From positions 15,705,001 to 15,769,000 of the forward strand of contig NC_092186.1 in the NCBI RefSeq assembly GCF_043641665.1: a DNA stretch of 64,000 nucleotides, written 5' to 3'. This DNA comes from Enoplosus armatus (taxonomy: Eukaryota; Chordata; Actinopteri; Centrarchiformes; Enoplosidae). The notes beneath the pieces were generated by a model. The model saw nothing but the letters and a program-made list of their open reading frames with translations. It was not told where the DNA came from and made no database searches. Made by a program: the position numbers and the translations under genes. Of this stretch, positions 1 to 11,312 are shown one piece after another; the first letter of the stretch is position 1, and every line of letters starts with the position of its first letter.

Positions 1-1215
1 AGTGGAGTTTGTGTACAGTTTTAGAGCTACTTATGTTTTGACTAATCTGACATTGTTGCTTATTGATTGTTTTATCTTGATCATATTTGTTTCGAGGATA
101 GATTCAAGAATATACATTTAAATATATAACTGTAATAGGATCTCGAGCATGCACAAAATGATACATAGGTGTATCCATATTTCTGCAGTTGGTATCCTTG
201 AGTGTCCATTTAAGCATGCATTGGTCTGTCTCTCCTTATTTCTTCTGTGTCTATATATGTCTGTGTAAAAAAAGCTTACCATTTGCTGCTGGACCAGCCT
301 CTACCCATGGCTCCACCCCTGCTGTTGTCGCTGCCGCTTCTTCTTCCTCCTCTTCCTCCGTCTCTTCGCCCCTCGACGCAGGTCTTTGCTTGGTTTAGTT
401 CTGCTAAACCCCCTCCCTTCCCCCATCTTCCGGCACCGTCCCTGTTCCCTGCTTTCTGCTGCTCCCACCACCTCACAGCTGTAACAAAGGCTTGGTCCCA
501 CCTGCCCAATGATGGTTGCTTGGGCTGCACAACCAACAGTCTAACATGGTCTCCTCTCCTTTGCCTCACTAATATTCAAATAAGGGATGTTTGGATTGAC
601 TTATACAGCATGAGAATGGGATATGTTTCAAATTATTTGATTATTTGTAGCCCAAAACTGTAAACAATGTATTGGAAAGGAGATTGGAGAAGGAAGCATC
701 TTAAGACTGTTTGGAGCACTGTTTGTCAACACCGCAACCATTCAGCCAGCTTGCTGTACATCACCAGCCAGTCACCCTGCTGCTACATGCTAAACTATGC
801 CTTTCACTCAATGCATGGCCTCAGTGGGAACTGAGTGCCTCACCTGCACCACATCAGTGCCATGATCAACGTAAGCACCACTCTCTTCTTGTCACAAGAA
901 GACAGAAAACGGCTCGGCTTTCATCATGTTGGTTTGCAGTTTCACAACACAAGCGGTTCACATCTCTCCATCAGGCATGCAGGGAACAGTCGCAAACCCG
1001 CCTCCACTTCAGATAGCTGAGAAGCAATTAGGATTATTTCCTCATTGATGCATAAGCTTTATATGCGATGGTAAATTGTGTGTGTGGATGAGTGTGTGCG
1101 TGTGCATGCACATGTCATGTGACTGTTACGTAACGATCATCCGTCCCTCCTCAGTGTTTCGCACTCAGCTAACCTCGAGCTGTTTCTCTCGGGCTGTGTC
1201 CACATCCAACTGACA
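1..1215. other. Intergenic or intronic spacer, no gene seen
   Basis: No reading frame here has a splice context or codon bias that I would defend. Positions about 318-365 are a pyrimidine-rich TTC/TCC low-complexity stretch, which creates arginine/lysine-rich frames on the minus strand that are composition artefacts. Open frames at 711-1020 have mixed codon use and no clear acceptor or donor. Confidence 0.6.
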
Positions 1216-1467
1216 TTAAAAAGATAGGTTCACATGTTTTTAAATCTGTTTTTGTTTTCCGGCTGTCCATACTGGCTGTGAAGAGACCTCTTCCCAACAC
1301 TTCCATTGTAAGAGATGAGGGCCTGAAGCCACACAATGCATTATACTGCATTGTTGCATGGAAAGAGGATTGTGATAATTACTGCAACCAGTAACTATCA
1401 ATGTACATACAGGCATGTCAGTATTGTTTTGAGTCATGCTTGAAAAAGATGTGAACCTATCCTTTAA
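1216..1467. mobile_element. TTAA-flanked MITE, about 250 bp
   Basis: Non-autonomous DNA transposon relic. The left end reads TTAAAAAGATAGGTTCACAT. The right end, read on the minus strand, begins TTAAAGGATAGGTTCACATC. The inverted ends match over about 28 bp with a few substitutions and both abut TTAA. A TTAA target is typical of piggyBac-superfamily transposition, so it is inferred to be a piggyBac-like MITE. No transposase is encoded. Related GGATAGGTTCACA-ended repeats are, from general knowledge, common in teleost genomes. The internal sequence is unique and contains only chance open frames. Confidence 0.75.
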
Positions 1468-1994
1468 TGCAAACTTAATATTTATAATTTAATAATGAAA
1501 AATAATTGGTTTAGTTTTTTTCTACCTTTTATCAAGTCAGAATCACAACTTTACTGAACTAAACTGAATGTCTGACAGAAACACTAGAGAATTAGACCAG
1601 AATGAATCCAAAGATGAAAACTAACAAATGTGAAATATCCTAATGCACCAGCTAGTGACCGGCCATGATTAAGAACACAACCTGTACAGTGTACTACTGT
1701 GTGTGTGTGACATTTCTCAAAGGTGAAGAGGATGGACATTTTACAGTGAATGACATTGCAATTCAGGAATGTTATAAATCAACTTTCTCCATTTTCCAGT
1801 TCAATATGTAATCATACACAAAGAATGCTCATCAGACATCCACAGTCTGACTAATTAAACTTTTTCACACATTGAAATCAAAGATCATATATTGGACTCC
1901 TTTGAATCCAACATCTCCACACTGTCTCTTGTGCATGTACACACACACATAGCGGAGCTCTTGGCAGCCTTTGGCACACGTCAAAGTGGGTCTG
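1468..1994. other. Spacer, nothing recognisable
   Basis: AT-rich spacer between the MITE and the candidate minus-strand exon. It would be the 3' UTR side of that exon if the exon is real, but no convincing minus-strand polyadenylation signal is seen close to the stop. Confidence 0.5.
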
Positions 1995-2121
1995 TTAGCC
2001 GGGGTCTTTGGGGTCTCCATTGTTGACCACACCTGCCCGCTCTTGTTCAAGCATCCTTCCCTCTGGAGTGCCCCGATCAGGCGCATCAACAGCCTCATGG
2101 GTCTTAGAAAAGTCCTTCAGT
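1995..2121 (-). CDS. Candidate 3'-terminal coding exon, unrecognised protein
   Basis: Read on the minus strand, a pyrimidine-rich tract ending CTGCCCACACAG (acceptor 2122-2124) is followed by one base completing a codon and then 41 sense codons to a TAA. The peptide is hydrophilic and protein-like, starting LKDFSKTHEAVDAPDRG and ending VVNNGDPKDPG. It would suit a cytoplasmic or disordered C-terminal tail. No domain is recognisable and I cannot name the gene. The plus strand is also open across this region, so chance is a serious alternative. If real, it is the last exon of a minus-strand gene whose upstream exons lie to the right; the candidate at 16255 is one possibility, which is speculative. 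Confidence 0.3.
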
Positions 2122-2124
2122 CTG

Positions 2125-4000
2125 TGTGGGCAGATGAGAGGAAGTAGCCAAATAGCTCCACTAATGACTTTCTTGTTAAGCCTGGAATTACTGTCACTAC
2201 CCAAAGACAATTTTCCCATGATGACAAAAGTTTCAGATTCTATTAACTTTCATCTGTCTGAAAAGTGTGGCAGTAATTAGGGTTAATTGGGGTGTTGAGC
2301 TGAATGTGGGCTGCAGATAACCTTCAAGCCTCTTTGTACCTCTTGGTTTATGATTGCGTCAGCTATCGTGGCAGTCTCCCCCTCCATCCTTAATCATGGT
2401 ATATTTCGTTTTGTCTGGTTTCCTCTAAATTCATTGTGGCAGCTGCATCTCGATGGAGGATTTAGGAGTAGCGTGGAAGGCCTGTCAGTAGTCAACAGCG
2501 GTAGATTGTAGCTTTGCATGTGAGGAACAGAGCAGGAGAGTGTGTTTCTGTCTCCCCGTCAACTGATGGATTGAAGCAAAGTACAAGTGCATGAACAAAC
2601 CTCCCCCTGGCTTTCAAACATGTACGCTGTTGCCAAGACCTTCTTCATGATCAAAAGGAGGACGAACCTGGAAGATGCTGAATGAGGGTCCAATTAAATA
2701 TAGCCTGCAGAGACAGCGGCCCCTTGGACGTGAGAAGCCCCCCTACCCCATCCCTCGCCACTACCATCACGGTGATTCTTTCTATGAGCAGAATATTCTC
2801 AAAGTGAATAGCAGAGGATCTCTGAAGAACACACACTCAGCCCCCAATGAATGTTCAATATTTGATTTTCTTTCCCTTTTTTTTCTCGACTGCCATTTCC
2901 ATGCCTGGGCTTGGGGTTTTCAGTGAAAACCTTATGGAAATAGAGGGGAGAAGAAATCACACCACAAATCCATGAACAGAATCCGAATGGATGTATGGTG
3001 AATCTCATGGAAGAGGGTGATGGAATAAGGTACAGAGCAGGAGGGGAAGAGAAACACAAGTAATGTAGAAGGGTGACACAAAAATCATGCTATGAAATCA
3101 CTAAATGTCACTTTGGAGACCGAACTTGCGACTTGAGCTACCTAACAAAAGCAAACGTGAAAGGCTTAAAGCAAAGCATATCTTGTCCTCCTCCGGGGTT
3201 TGAGTGGAGGAGTTTAAGAAGAAGTGCCAGACTGAGCCTCGTTCAAGTCCAGTCAGAGCCGAAGAAGATGTGCTGCAGGGATACCTACGGCCCACTTGAA
3301 GCTGTTTCAAGGACACTCTCGTTGGACTAAATGAAGTTAATTTGAATCCCTCCTAACTCTCCTGGGTCTGTGTTGAAGAGGACGCCCTCAGCGACATGGA
3401 CCTTTATTTTTTTTTTCTTCTTTCCGGTCGACTTTAGAAGAAGCTGCTCGGCTAATTTGTCCAAGAGCTATTTCACAAGGAGAGAGAGCTGTCAGAGAAA
3501 AAGTGTGCTATCTCTGCACCAGCTTAAAAGAAGATATTATTTCTTCTACTCTGTAATCCTCAGCCCCAGTGGCTCCCTTTTGATTAGATTGTCACATCTT
3601 AAACACTTCCACAGGGACTATTTCTTTTGACCATTGTACTTAACTAAACGAGTATTAGATGTATTTTTTATTAGCTGAAGATCCGTGCTGCTGCTGTGGC
3701 AACAAGGTCATGTAATGTATAATATCACAATATGACAAGTGTGCTGCACAAGCCCAAAAATGTAAGTCATTCTTCCAACTGATCAGTCTGGAAGAATTCA
3801 AACTTCCCCTGTCTCATGTCTTCTGAACAGCATCCCCCCCAACATTTGCATAACCTTCAGTTAACCTTGTCCAGGATTTGATCATCTCATCTGACATTGC
3901 TCTGACAACCATATCTGACTCATTTCCAGTAACTAAGGAAGATGGGAAGCAGGGTTCAGCCCCTCCTGACTCTATCTCAACCTGACGCTGGTCTCATTCT
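2125..4000. other. Spacer, possibly the intron upstream of the terminal exons
   Basis: No repeat family is recognised. An 85-codon plus-strand frame at 3073-3330 has no splice context and is not called. A T-run lies at 3407-3417. The segment just upstream of 4004 is pyrimidine-rich and could serve as the acceptor region for the candidate exon there. Confidence 0.45.
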
Positions 4001-4003
4001 CAG

Positions 4004-4064
4004 GTACTGGAACGCTGTTAGCAGGAGCTGCCTCACTGCTCTGTCTCGGTGGAAGGTGTCATAG
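4004..4064 (+). CDS. Possible alternative terminal exon (short)
   Basis: Acceptor sequence CATTCTCAG (ending 4003) is followed by G and then 19 codons to TAG: YWNAVSRSCLTALSRWKVS. Codon third positions favour G/C. The exon enters in phase 2 with a tyrosine codon, exactly like the better-supported exon at 4937-5057, so either could be joined to the same upstream donor without changing frame. No domain is visible. It may equally be a chance acceptor-like site with a short open run. The shared phase and shared first three bases (GTA) are the only link to the next exon. Confidence 0.3.
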
Positions 4065-4307
4065 AAAAGTCTTAGACAGGTACTGACGTCTGTGCCTCGG
4101 AATGATAGGTGAGGATTTTCTGTTCATGATACCAGAAATTTAAGGGTCAAAGTTGAAAAATTCAGTTGTCCTGAAAGAAAAGAGATCTGTTTCTGTCAGT
4201 ATAAGGACTATAATATATTACCCTACGAGCAGATACATAAATACTGCATAAAACCTATCTGATAGCACTGTGTTATATGGCATTTTAGATTTGGTACATT
4301 ACAAAAA

Positions 4308-4619
4308 ATTCGAGCTGCTGCTGAGAAAATGAATCGCCAACTATTTTGATAATCGAATAATCACTTGAGTCATTCTTTTAAGCCAGACCTTTTCTGCTGC
4401 CAGCTGCTCAAATATGAGGATTTGACGCTTTTCTTCGTCATAATTGATAGTAAACTGGATATATTTGGGTTTTGGACTCTTGGTCAGACAAAATATGACA
4501 TTTGAAGATGTCATTTCACTATTTTCTGGCATTTCATACACCAAGTGATTAATTGATTAATTGGAAAAAGAAATCTGCATATTAATCGATAATGAAAATA
4601 ATCGTTAGTTGCAGCCTGA
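4308..4619 (-). mobile_element. hAT-type MITE copy (TAATCGATTA family)
   Basis: The right end, read on the minus strand, begins at a GGCTGCAAC-like end and continues with the TAACGATTATTTTCATTATC, CGATTAATATGCAGATTTC and ATTAATCAATTAATCACTTG motifs. The left end (GAATCGCCAACTATTTTGAT) matches the other terminus of a repeat I recognise as very widespread in teleost genomes. About 310 bp; it encodes nothing, and the 67-codon frame inside is a known sort of chance frame in this family. The left terminus is worn, so its exact edge is uncertain. It sits between the two candidate terminal exons of the plus-strand gene. Confidence 0.8.
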
Positions 4620-4936
4620 CACAAAATACCGCAGATCATATGGATCTCACCATTTAAGGTTTCAAGCTTTATATTTTTTTCTTTCTTTTTTCTCATTTTC
4701 AAGGGGAAGGTGATGTCATGATGTCTTGAAATCACCGGGCCATTATTAAAGTTGAAATGTGCAAATGGAGATGGCCATAAATGGCAGAATCAATATATGA
4801 AAAGCAATATGTGGTCTCAGTGCCGAGCACTAATGCGCCCTGACCTCTAAATTGTGACCTTTGCATATCTAATCCTCTCATTATGTTCATCCTTTCCCCT
4901 AATCCCTCCGTCCCTCGCTCTTGTCCGTCTGTCCAG

Positions 4937-5057
4937 GTATCTGCTGCCAGTGACCTCCCAGTTCATCATGAAGTGGCCTTCGTCCAGCTTTGGCCGCATC
5001 TCCTCGGCCATGCCACGCTCTCGCAGCCTTTTTGCCGCCAGGATGGGCCACTTCTGA
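4937..5057 (+). CDS. 3'-terminal coding exon, unrecognised protein
   Basis: The best coding candidate in the window. A long C/T tract ending GTCCGTCTGTCCAG (acceptor 4934-4936) precedes G plus 39 codons and a TGA. About four fifths of third positions are G or C, unlike the flanking AT-rich DNA, and the other frames do not share this. The peptide starts YLLPVTSQFIMKWPSSSFG and ends SRSLFAARMGHF. It is basic and serine-rich with several RS pairs, which suits a cytoplasmic tail with phosphorylation sites. Intron phase is 2. I do not recognise the protein; no upstream exon is convincingly visible within this window, so most of the gene lies to the left. The 317 bp before it (4620-4936) is plain intron. 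Confidence 0.55.
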
Positions 5058-6447
5058 GGTCACCGTGGCAACCATGGCTTCTGACACCTCGCCTTTTGAC
5101 CTCAACACCTCCCTCCCCTGACTCTCACCCAGCCAAACTCTGATCTCAGCAAGTCCGGTGTGGATCTGGATTTGGGGCAGCTCTGGACACCGGATGGAGC
5201 CTCAACCTTGGCCAAATCCCTCTGTGAAAGACCAACAAAGAAAGACCGGGTGATGTGGGATCGCTTAAGGGCCTTGTTCAGTTTAGATTAGTTTGGACCT
5301 GCCCTGACCAGCAGACCGCCGGTACCTTCGATCCCTACCTTTAGCCCCCAGTAACACCAGACAATGGGTTTACCCCTCTTTTCTCATTGTAATTGCTGTA
5401 TTATACCTACTCACTGTACAGTTACAAGTCATGGTACTGTAAAGGAAAAGAATAACAAATACTAAACAATGCAAGGATTATTTATTTATGTACTTACTTA
5501 TTTTGTAAGGTATTCCATGAATGCAGTGAATGCTGATGCAGAATGCAGATATGGAATGATATCAGCAAAGCTATCCCTTGTTTGAGAAAGTGGATGTAAA
5601 AAAAACAAAACAACAAAAAGCTTATTTTTGCTGGCTGTTATCAGTTATTTTATTTCTCAAGTTAATTTATTTCATAACTTATATCAGAGGCTTTGTTTAC
5701 AAATGCTTTAACGGTCACTTTATGTTCTAGTTTTTACAGAAGAGAGGTGGTGCCCAGAGAACTTAAAAATGTTTAACTTTTGAATGCTAATGCTTCATGT
5801 TTTACCTGTGTGATTTTAAGTGCAGCACTATTAAGCAACACAATGTTTAGAATGTCAGTGTAGTAAAGCCAAGCCGACCTTGACGCCACAGCGTAAAGAG
5901 CCAAACTCAAGTCTCAGAGAGCACCCAGCTCCTAATATGCACTTTGCGGTTTGTCACAGGAAGAGAAAGTGGGTGCACATTACTGTTCGTGTTTGCATGC
6001 TTAGATTTTAGTCCCTCACCCAGACTGTAGTGGTTAGACAGAGGAGCTGCATTTGGAATATACTTGAAGTTTTGTGTTGTCATTAATTATTGTGTCTTTG
6101 TAACGGCTGCACGGAGACGAAGACACTTCAGTCGTAGATCTGTCGCCTTGAGTACGGATGTGTTCAGGATAATAAGGATGTGTGTTGCATCGCTTAGAGA
6201 TTGTGCAGCACGTCGAATGACTCGGCTCATCAGCCCAAAATGTACTGTACTGCAACAGCGGTGATTTTGCCTGGGACGAGCAGCTGCAGCCTTTTTTTTC
6301 CTCCCCACCGCACTGTAAGTACAAGTGCCAGGGATGTCATGGATGTGCCAATAATAAGCACATCTACTTCATGTGTTCAGTCGCGTTTTATTTAAGGTTA
6401 ATATGTCATGAAACTACTGTAGGACCTCAGTTAATTACAGTATTAAA
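5058..6447 (+). other. Probable 3' UTR of the plus-strand terminal exon
   Basis: After the TGA at 5055-5057 the sequence stays non-repetitive for over 1 kb. It contains an AU-rich element with the nonamer TTATTTATT (5478-5486, extended as TTATTTATTTAT), typical of mRNA-destabilising elements. Possible polyadenylation signals are ATTAAA at 6442-6447 or AATAAA at 6736-6741; no canonical signal occurs earlier, so the UTR length is uncertain. The overlapping frames at 6034-6395 have no coding signature. The assignment rests on the exon upstream being real. Confidence 0.4.
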
Positions 6448-7674
6448 TGTTGATCGGGAGAAAGGCAGTGATATATGTTTAGTGGTTTACTTACTACCCC
6501 ATGAGATGATACGTTGACTTTTAAAGATGGTAGTCTGTCAGCAGACAGTACAATAATACAGTAGTGCATTTTATAACATTACTTCTGACTGTGCTAAATC
6601 TGCTCAAACTGAATCCTCCCCATACACTGAACATCAATTCACAATGCCAAATATTTTTATTTTGCCTGATTTTATTTGTTATTTAAGACTAGTACTTTTT
6701 TCATTGGAGGTATGAGATTTTTAATTTTACATAGCAATAAAATGTTTAAACAAACACATTTCCTTTTTTTGTCATTTGTTTTCTTAAGGCAAAAATGTAG
6801 TGGTCCCAAAACCTTTTGTTACAGAACGCTTGTTATTTATCCTCTGAACACACGAATGAGACTCAAATTACAGAAAGAGAGACGGAGAAGAGAGAATGTA
6901 TGAGAGAGAAAAATGAAACTTTATTTTATTTGGTCTGTATTGTATTGTGGGTGGTATTTTTGTCTTTAATGGACAACTGAAGTGGAGAGACGGACAGAAT
7001 AAGGGGACAGAGAAAGAGAGAGAGAGACATGCAACAAAGGCTGTTCTGGTTATATGGTACTTAACCATTGCCAGGACATAACTGATTTTTTAAAGACTCA
7101 TTGTATTGTTGTTGGGTGTGTTACCGGTAACGATGCAGCACAGACTGAACAAAGTTCAACGTGATTACCACTATAATAGCCTATAAACATACTGAATTGG
7201 TATTCGGCTTCTTTGCTGAATTATGTAGGGTTTTTTTGCAGCTGATTAGCAAACAATCATTCTGAGGCCTGGTACCGGTCCAGAGGTTAGAAACCTCAGA
7301 TAATTACAATTCAGCAAGTAGCTCCTTGATGGGGCAACTTAAATATTTTCATATTCTTTAAACAATTAATTACCTGAGATAGTATCAATGGAAGTAGGAG
7401 CTGTGAAACAGACAGAATCAAGCGGAACTAATTATAAACATTGAATTTAAGTTCTGTGGAGCTCTAATGGGTTTTAAAACTTCCTGTTCACCTGATATCC
7501 ATTACTCGAGTAGCTCTCGGGGCTGGGTCAGCCTCTGAGTGATATCGCGTTTCACACCAGAGGCCCCTGTGGACAGGTGACACTCCTGAACCGTCACTTG
7601 CCTCAGAAATGAGAGAGTGAGCCCAGCAGCCCTGTCTTGTTCCAACTTGACCTGAAAGCTGCGCCGCACGGACG
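6448..7674. other. Spacer, nothing recognisable
   Basis: AT-rich sequence with a GA-rich stretch at about 6870-6900 and 7010-7030. No repeats with clear ends and no supportable frame were seen. Confidence 0.5.
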
Positions 7675-7675
7675 T

Positions 7676-7709
<34 letters not shown>
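7675..7709. repeat. (TG)n microsatellite
   Basis: Nearly pure TG dinucleotide array of about 35 bp with one interruption (GTGTCTGTG) near its left end. Overlapping histidine/threonine-rich frames on the minus strand come from this array. Confidence 0.95.
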
Positions 7710-7711
<2 letters not shown>

Positions 7712-8219
7712 ACGCCAACACTCGAGAAGAATGAAGTGAGTTTTATTTAGACCGGTAACAGCAGCATGGAGTCCAGGTTCTTGTGACCTCTCCACCCCTC
7801 CATCCCTCTCTCGCCTTCCCTCTTTCTGTCAGCAGAAGAGGTGCAGGGTGTGACCTTGAGGCTCTCCGGCCTCCGCCTTGGCCGCGGCAGAGCAGAGGCT
7901 GACAGTCTGGCGCTGCGACCCCAGCGTGCTGTCCAAAAATATCTCCCCCAGCAACAGGGGCTGCGCTGTTCTGTCCTGACCTTTCCACTCATCACTTTCC
8001 TCGGCCCCATCCATCCAATTGCTCTATCCCCTTCTCCCCTACCTGTGCGTGGTCCAGGCAGCTTTGCGGCCAGTGTCCAGCCTATTTATTTATTTTTTTA
8101 AAACCAACACCCAGATGACCCAGTTTCAGGGCTCTGAGCCGACCTCTCCGGCTTGGAGAGTAAAAAAAACGACTGGGAGCTGTGTGAGAGGTGGATGGTT
8201 CAGATGAGATAAGGAAGCA

Positions 8220-8220
<1 letters not shown>
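7710..8220. other. GC-rich spacer, no gene supported
   Basis: Locally GC-rich, with overlapping open frames on both strands at 7743-8101. None has both a convincing acceptor and stop context, and the low stop density follows from the composition. A buried exon cannot be excluded. Confidence 0.4.

Positions 8221-8283
<63 letters not shown>
8221..8283. repeat. (AC)n microsatellite, 63 bp
   Basis: Perfect AC dinucleotide array, the longest uninterrupted one in the window. Such a tract is likely to be length-polymorphic, and alternating purine-pyrimidine DNA of this length can adopt Z-form. Confidence 0.97.
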
Positions 8284-8284
<1 letters not shown>

Positions 8285-9306
8285 GCTCTCATGCAAACAC
8301 AGATGGCCAAGCTTCAAAAATCTGCTCTTTTTTTTCGTGCTCTTAATCCACTATTTCAAATAACATGAAGGGAAAAGAGCAGTGTGATTTGTTGTGTAAT
8401 TACGACTGCCTGAGTGAGGTGTCCAGAGGCACGGCTGCCCTCCTTTTCCTTTCTAGTGAAGCTTTAAAAGTGGAGCCTGTAGTGGTTTGTGTGCTTTCAA
8501 ATGACAAAAGTGACCTTTCTTATCAGACAAATACTGCCTGTGTATGAAAGTGTGTGTGTGTGTGTGTGTGTATGTGTGCAGATTATGTATCTCTCCTACC
8601 CACTGTGTGTGTAATAATGGCAGCATGTACTGTAGTGTGTGTGTGTGTGTAGCATGTTCACATATGTTCGCTGCTGTGTTTTATTAGTTTTTCAGGCCTC
8701 ACACCTGCCTCTGTGTCCTGACATTTGTGTGTTTGTGTGTTTTATGTGTATTCTCAAAAGGGACACATTCAATGACACCCGCTGCAATACATTATCTGTG
8801 CTGCCTCGTTTACAACATCCTTGCTCTCAGCGGGGGTCCTGCCTGTAACTGACACATAAACCAACAGATAAACACATGCACACGGAGGAGCCTGGATGGT
8901 CTTCACTCAGCTTGTCCCAGCGGCTCGGGTTATTTACTGAACACACATTTCGGTTTCTCTGCAACACATTTGCATTTTTTTCCAAGCAAAGTCTTCAACT
9001 AAAATATGTTTTGCCAACAAACATTTTAGGCAGCATGTAAAATGATTAAAATGTAATTTCTGGTTGTCGTTTGTTTGTTTGTTAATTCACATGGAGGCCA
9101 TATTTGATTTATATTCCAGTAACATAATCATAAAGCATAAAGTTTTATTTAAATTGTTGTTTTCTTACAGTTTACGTCGGCCTGAATTAAACTAGTGCCA
9201 AAATGAGAAGTCTAATAATTCATTAGTAGATCATCATGAAATGAATCAACAGCATTTTATAAAATACATTTTTTTTTTAAGTAATAAAGTAAAAGTAATT
9301 TATTTT
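8284..9306. other. Spacer with short TG arrays
   Basis: Contains (TG)n at 8551-8570 and 8636-8650 in a TG-rich neighbourhood. Nothing else is recognised. AT-rich from about 8960. Confidence 0.55.
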
Positions 9307-9381
9307 TACATTTTATAGACAAAACGATCAATTGAGAAAATAATCAGATTAATCAATAACGAAAATACTTGTAAATTGCAG
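9307..9381 (-). mobile_element. hAT-type MITE fragment, about 75 bp
   Basis: Terminal fragment of the same family as 4308-4619. It shows TTTTATAGACAAAACGATCA, then AGAAAATAATCAGATTAATC and an AATTGCAG terminus. Only one end remains and the rest is absent or too decayed to align by eye. Confidence 0.6.
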
Positions 9382-10038
9382 AATAGGTTATATTCTAAAT
9401 TCTTTGTCCAAAGAGTAGTTGAGGTCGTCTCTGCAAGATTTGAATAAATGATTTAACTACAGTATATTTGTGACACACACCACAGGAGGCTGGTTCGTAG
9501 AGGCAGAGGAGGTTGCTCTTCCTCTATTTTTGAGAGGCAAGAGGGGGATCAAAATGTAAAAAAAAGAGTAATTGGTTGAAATAAACCATTAGCAAATCAC
9601 AGTATCATTTATAAAATTATTTTTCTCTCTTCTTTGGAAAAAACTGTTGAAACTCTGGTTAAAATGCTTCACCTGCAGGCAGGCAGGAGGGGACAGGGCA
9701 GTCTGTGTGAAGTGGTGGTGTGAAGTGTAACCTGTTATTGGCCAAAACACGTAAAACGATGCTCCAACAGAGGCTGACCTCCCTAACCACTACAGCGGCA
9801 CGCGGCGGCCACACAGGACTGGAGGATGTTCAGGTGAGTCAAAGGTCACCGCTGAGATTTACAGAGGTAGTTCATTACTGCCGAACAAGGTGAAACTACA
9901 CAAATGTTTTCAAAATGTAATTTTTTAGTGACGTGTTTAAAAGTGGCTCGCAATTTGAATATTATAATGTCTTTTCTAATATGCTAACGTTACTGTATGA
10001 AAATATGAATCTATCATTTGCTTCACCGCCAGTTTGTG
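9382..10038. other. Spacer, possible decayed repeat
   Basis: An element-like start (CACAGGAGGCTGG at about 9481) and a segment at 9660-9850 resemble worn interspersed repeats, but no matching ends were found. An AG-flanked segment at about 9770-9833 ends in a consensus donor CAG/GTGAGT (9831-9839); it has no convincing long frame and is not called as an exon. Confidence 0.35.

Positions 10039-10065
<27 letters not shown>
10039..10065. repeat. (AC)n microsatellite
   Basis: Pure AC array of about 27 bp followed by an A-rich end. Confidence 0.93.
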
Positions 10066-10069
<4 letters not shown>

Positions 10070-10599
10070 CTGCTGGATATGGAGCTAATTCAAGGTGATA
10101 TGTGTTTATTCATGCAGAGGTCAGCACGTTTTTGTCTTTCTTGGACAAGCACAAAAGCCCACATTAATCAACAAACTAACTAGGAAATGTTGCATCCTGT
10201 GTAATGGAAAAGAACAGTCTTCCATTATTTTGTTTCATGGTCCCACACTCACACACACAATCATCGAGTATCACTATCCTTGGTTTGCCCTGTTTGAATT
10301 TTAATGCTAAGCCGCTGTTGGTTAGGTGTGTCTGAGTGCGAGTCCTCCAGTGTTTTCTTCTTTGATCCACCCATCAGCTATCTTGCTATCTTGTTGTTGT
10401 TTTTTTACCTCTATTTATCAGGTGATGGGTTGTGCTGAGCGTGCATGCTTTTCCAGCTCTGCTTTTTGTTTCACATGCACGTATCAACACACTTTCACAC
10501 CTGGGAGCTGCGCAGTGACCGCTGGCTGCTGTTGGCTGCAGAGCAGTCACATGACATCTCACAGTGGGCAGCGAGCCACTCGTTCACCTTCCCTGCCAG

Positions 10600-10606
<7 letters not shown>

Positions 10607-10658
<52 letters not shown>
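10607..10658. repeat. (AC)n microsatellite, about 52 bp
   Basis: Pure AC array. Two overlapping plus-strand frames of about 100 codons end in or pass through it; their histidine/threonine tracts show they are artefacts. Confidence 0.96.
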
Positions 10659-10660
<2 letters not shown>

Positions 10661-11269
10661 ATAAATTTAAACCAGCGACCTTCTGCCTATAAACCCACTT
10701 CACTAACCTTTATGGACCCGTCGGCCCCGGCTGGGCGTACGCAGAGCCGCTGAATCAGACTGCACGGCTTCCAAATGTTAACCTTGGTTTCAACACTCAA
10801 GGAGTCTACTGTACTTTGTTCCAGCCACAGGGGGTTATAGATGAGCACAGTTCTGCATATGGCCATCATTCACAGCCCCGGGCTCCCCCTGAGTGTGTGT
10901 CTTGAGTGTGTGTAACAAATGGAGCCGAGCAGTAAAGGTATTAATGTGAGGGAACGAGCCCTGTGGTGGAAGTACAGCAGGAAGTCACTTTCTCTCCCAT
11001 CTGGCCCCTAACAAGATGGAGAGGAGCAGGCAGGTGCGAGCGGTGGTCTGCACCTCCACTGGCTGGATTAGCACTTCTGATGGGAGAGAGGAGAGGAGGA
11101 CGATCTTCGGCATCGGCTGTCATTCTCTCTCCATCCTCTTCCTCGTATGTCTCCTCGCCTCCTCTGTGATCACTACTCTGTGCTCCTCACTCTGCAGCGA
11201 GTGTGAGAGGGGAGACTCAAAATGAGAATAAATGAGGTGTGGGGAAGGCGTTCGGGCAGCGTGCCTGTT

Positions 11270-11270
<1 letters not shown>
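10659..11270. other. Complex non-repetitive spacer
   Basis: Positions 10905-11170 are GC-balanced and free of simple repeats, with open frames on both strands but no splice context. A conserved non-coding element is possible but untested. Confidence 0.35.

Positions 11271-11311
<41 letters not shown>
11271..11311. repeat. (GT)n microsatellite, about 41 bp
   Basis: GT array with one C interruption at its left end. Several cysteine/valine- or histidine/threonine-rich frames cross it and are artefacts. Confidence 0.95.

Positions 11312-11312
<1 letters not shown>

Noticed and set aside
8082..8317. Cysteine/valine-rich minus-strand frames
   Set aside because: Direct translation of the 63-bp (AC)n array.
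9770..9839. Possible small exon ending in consensus donor CAG/GTGAGT
   Set aside because: No frame or acceptor supports it convincingly, and the neighbourhood resembles a worn repeat.
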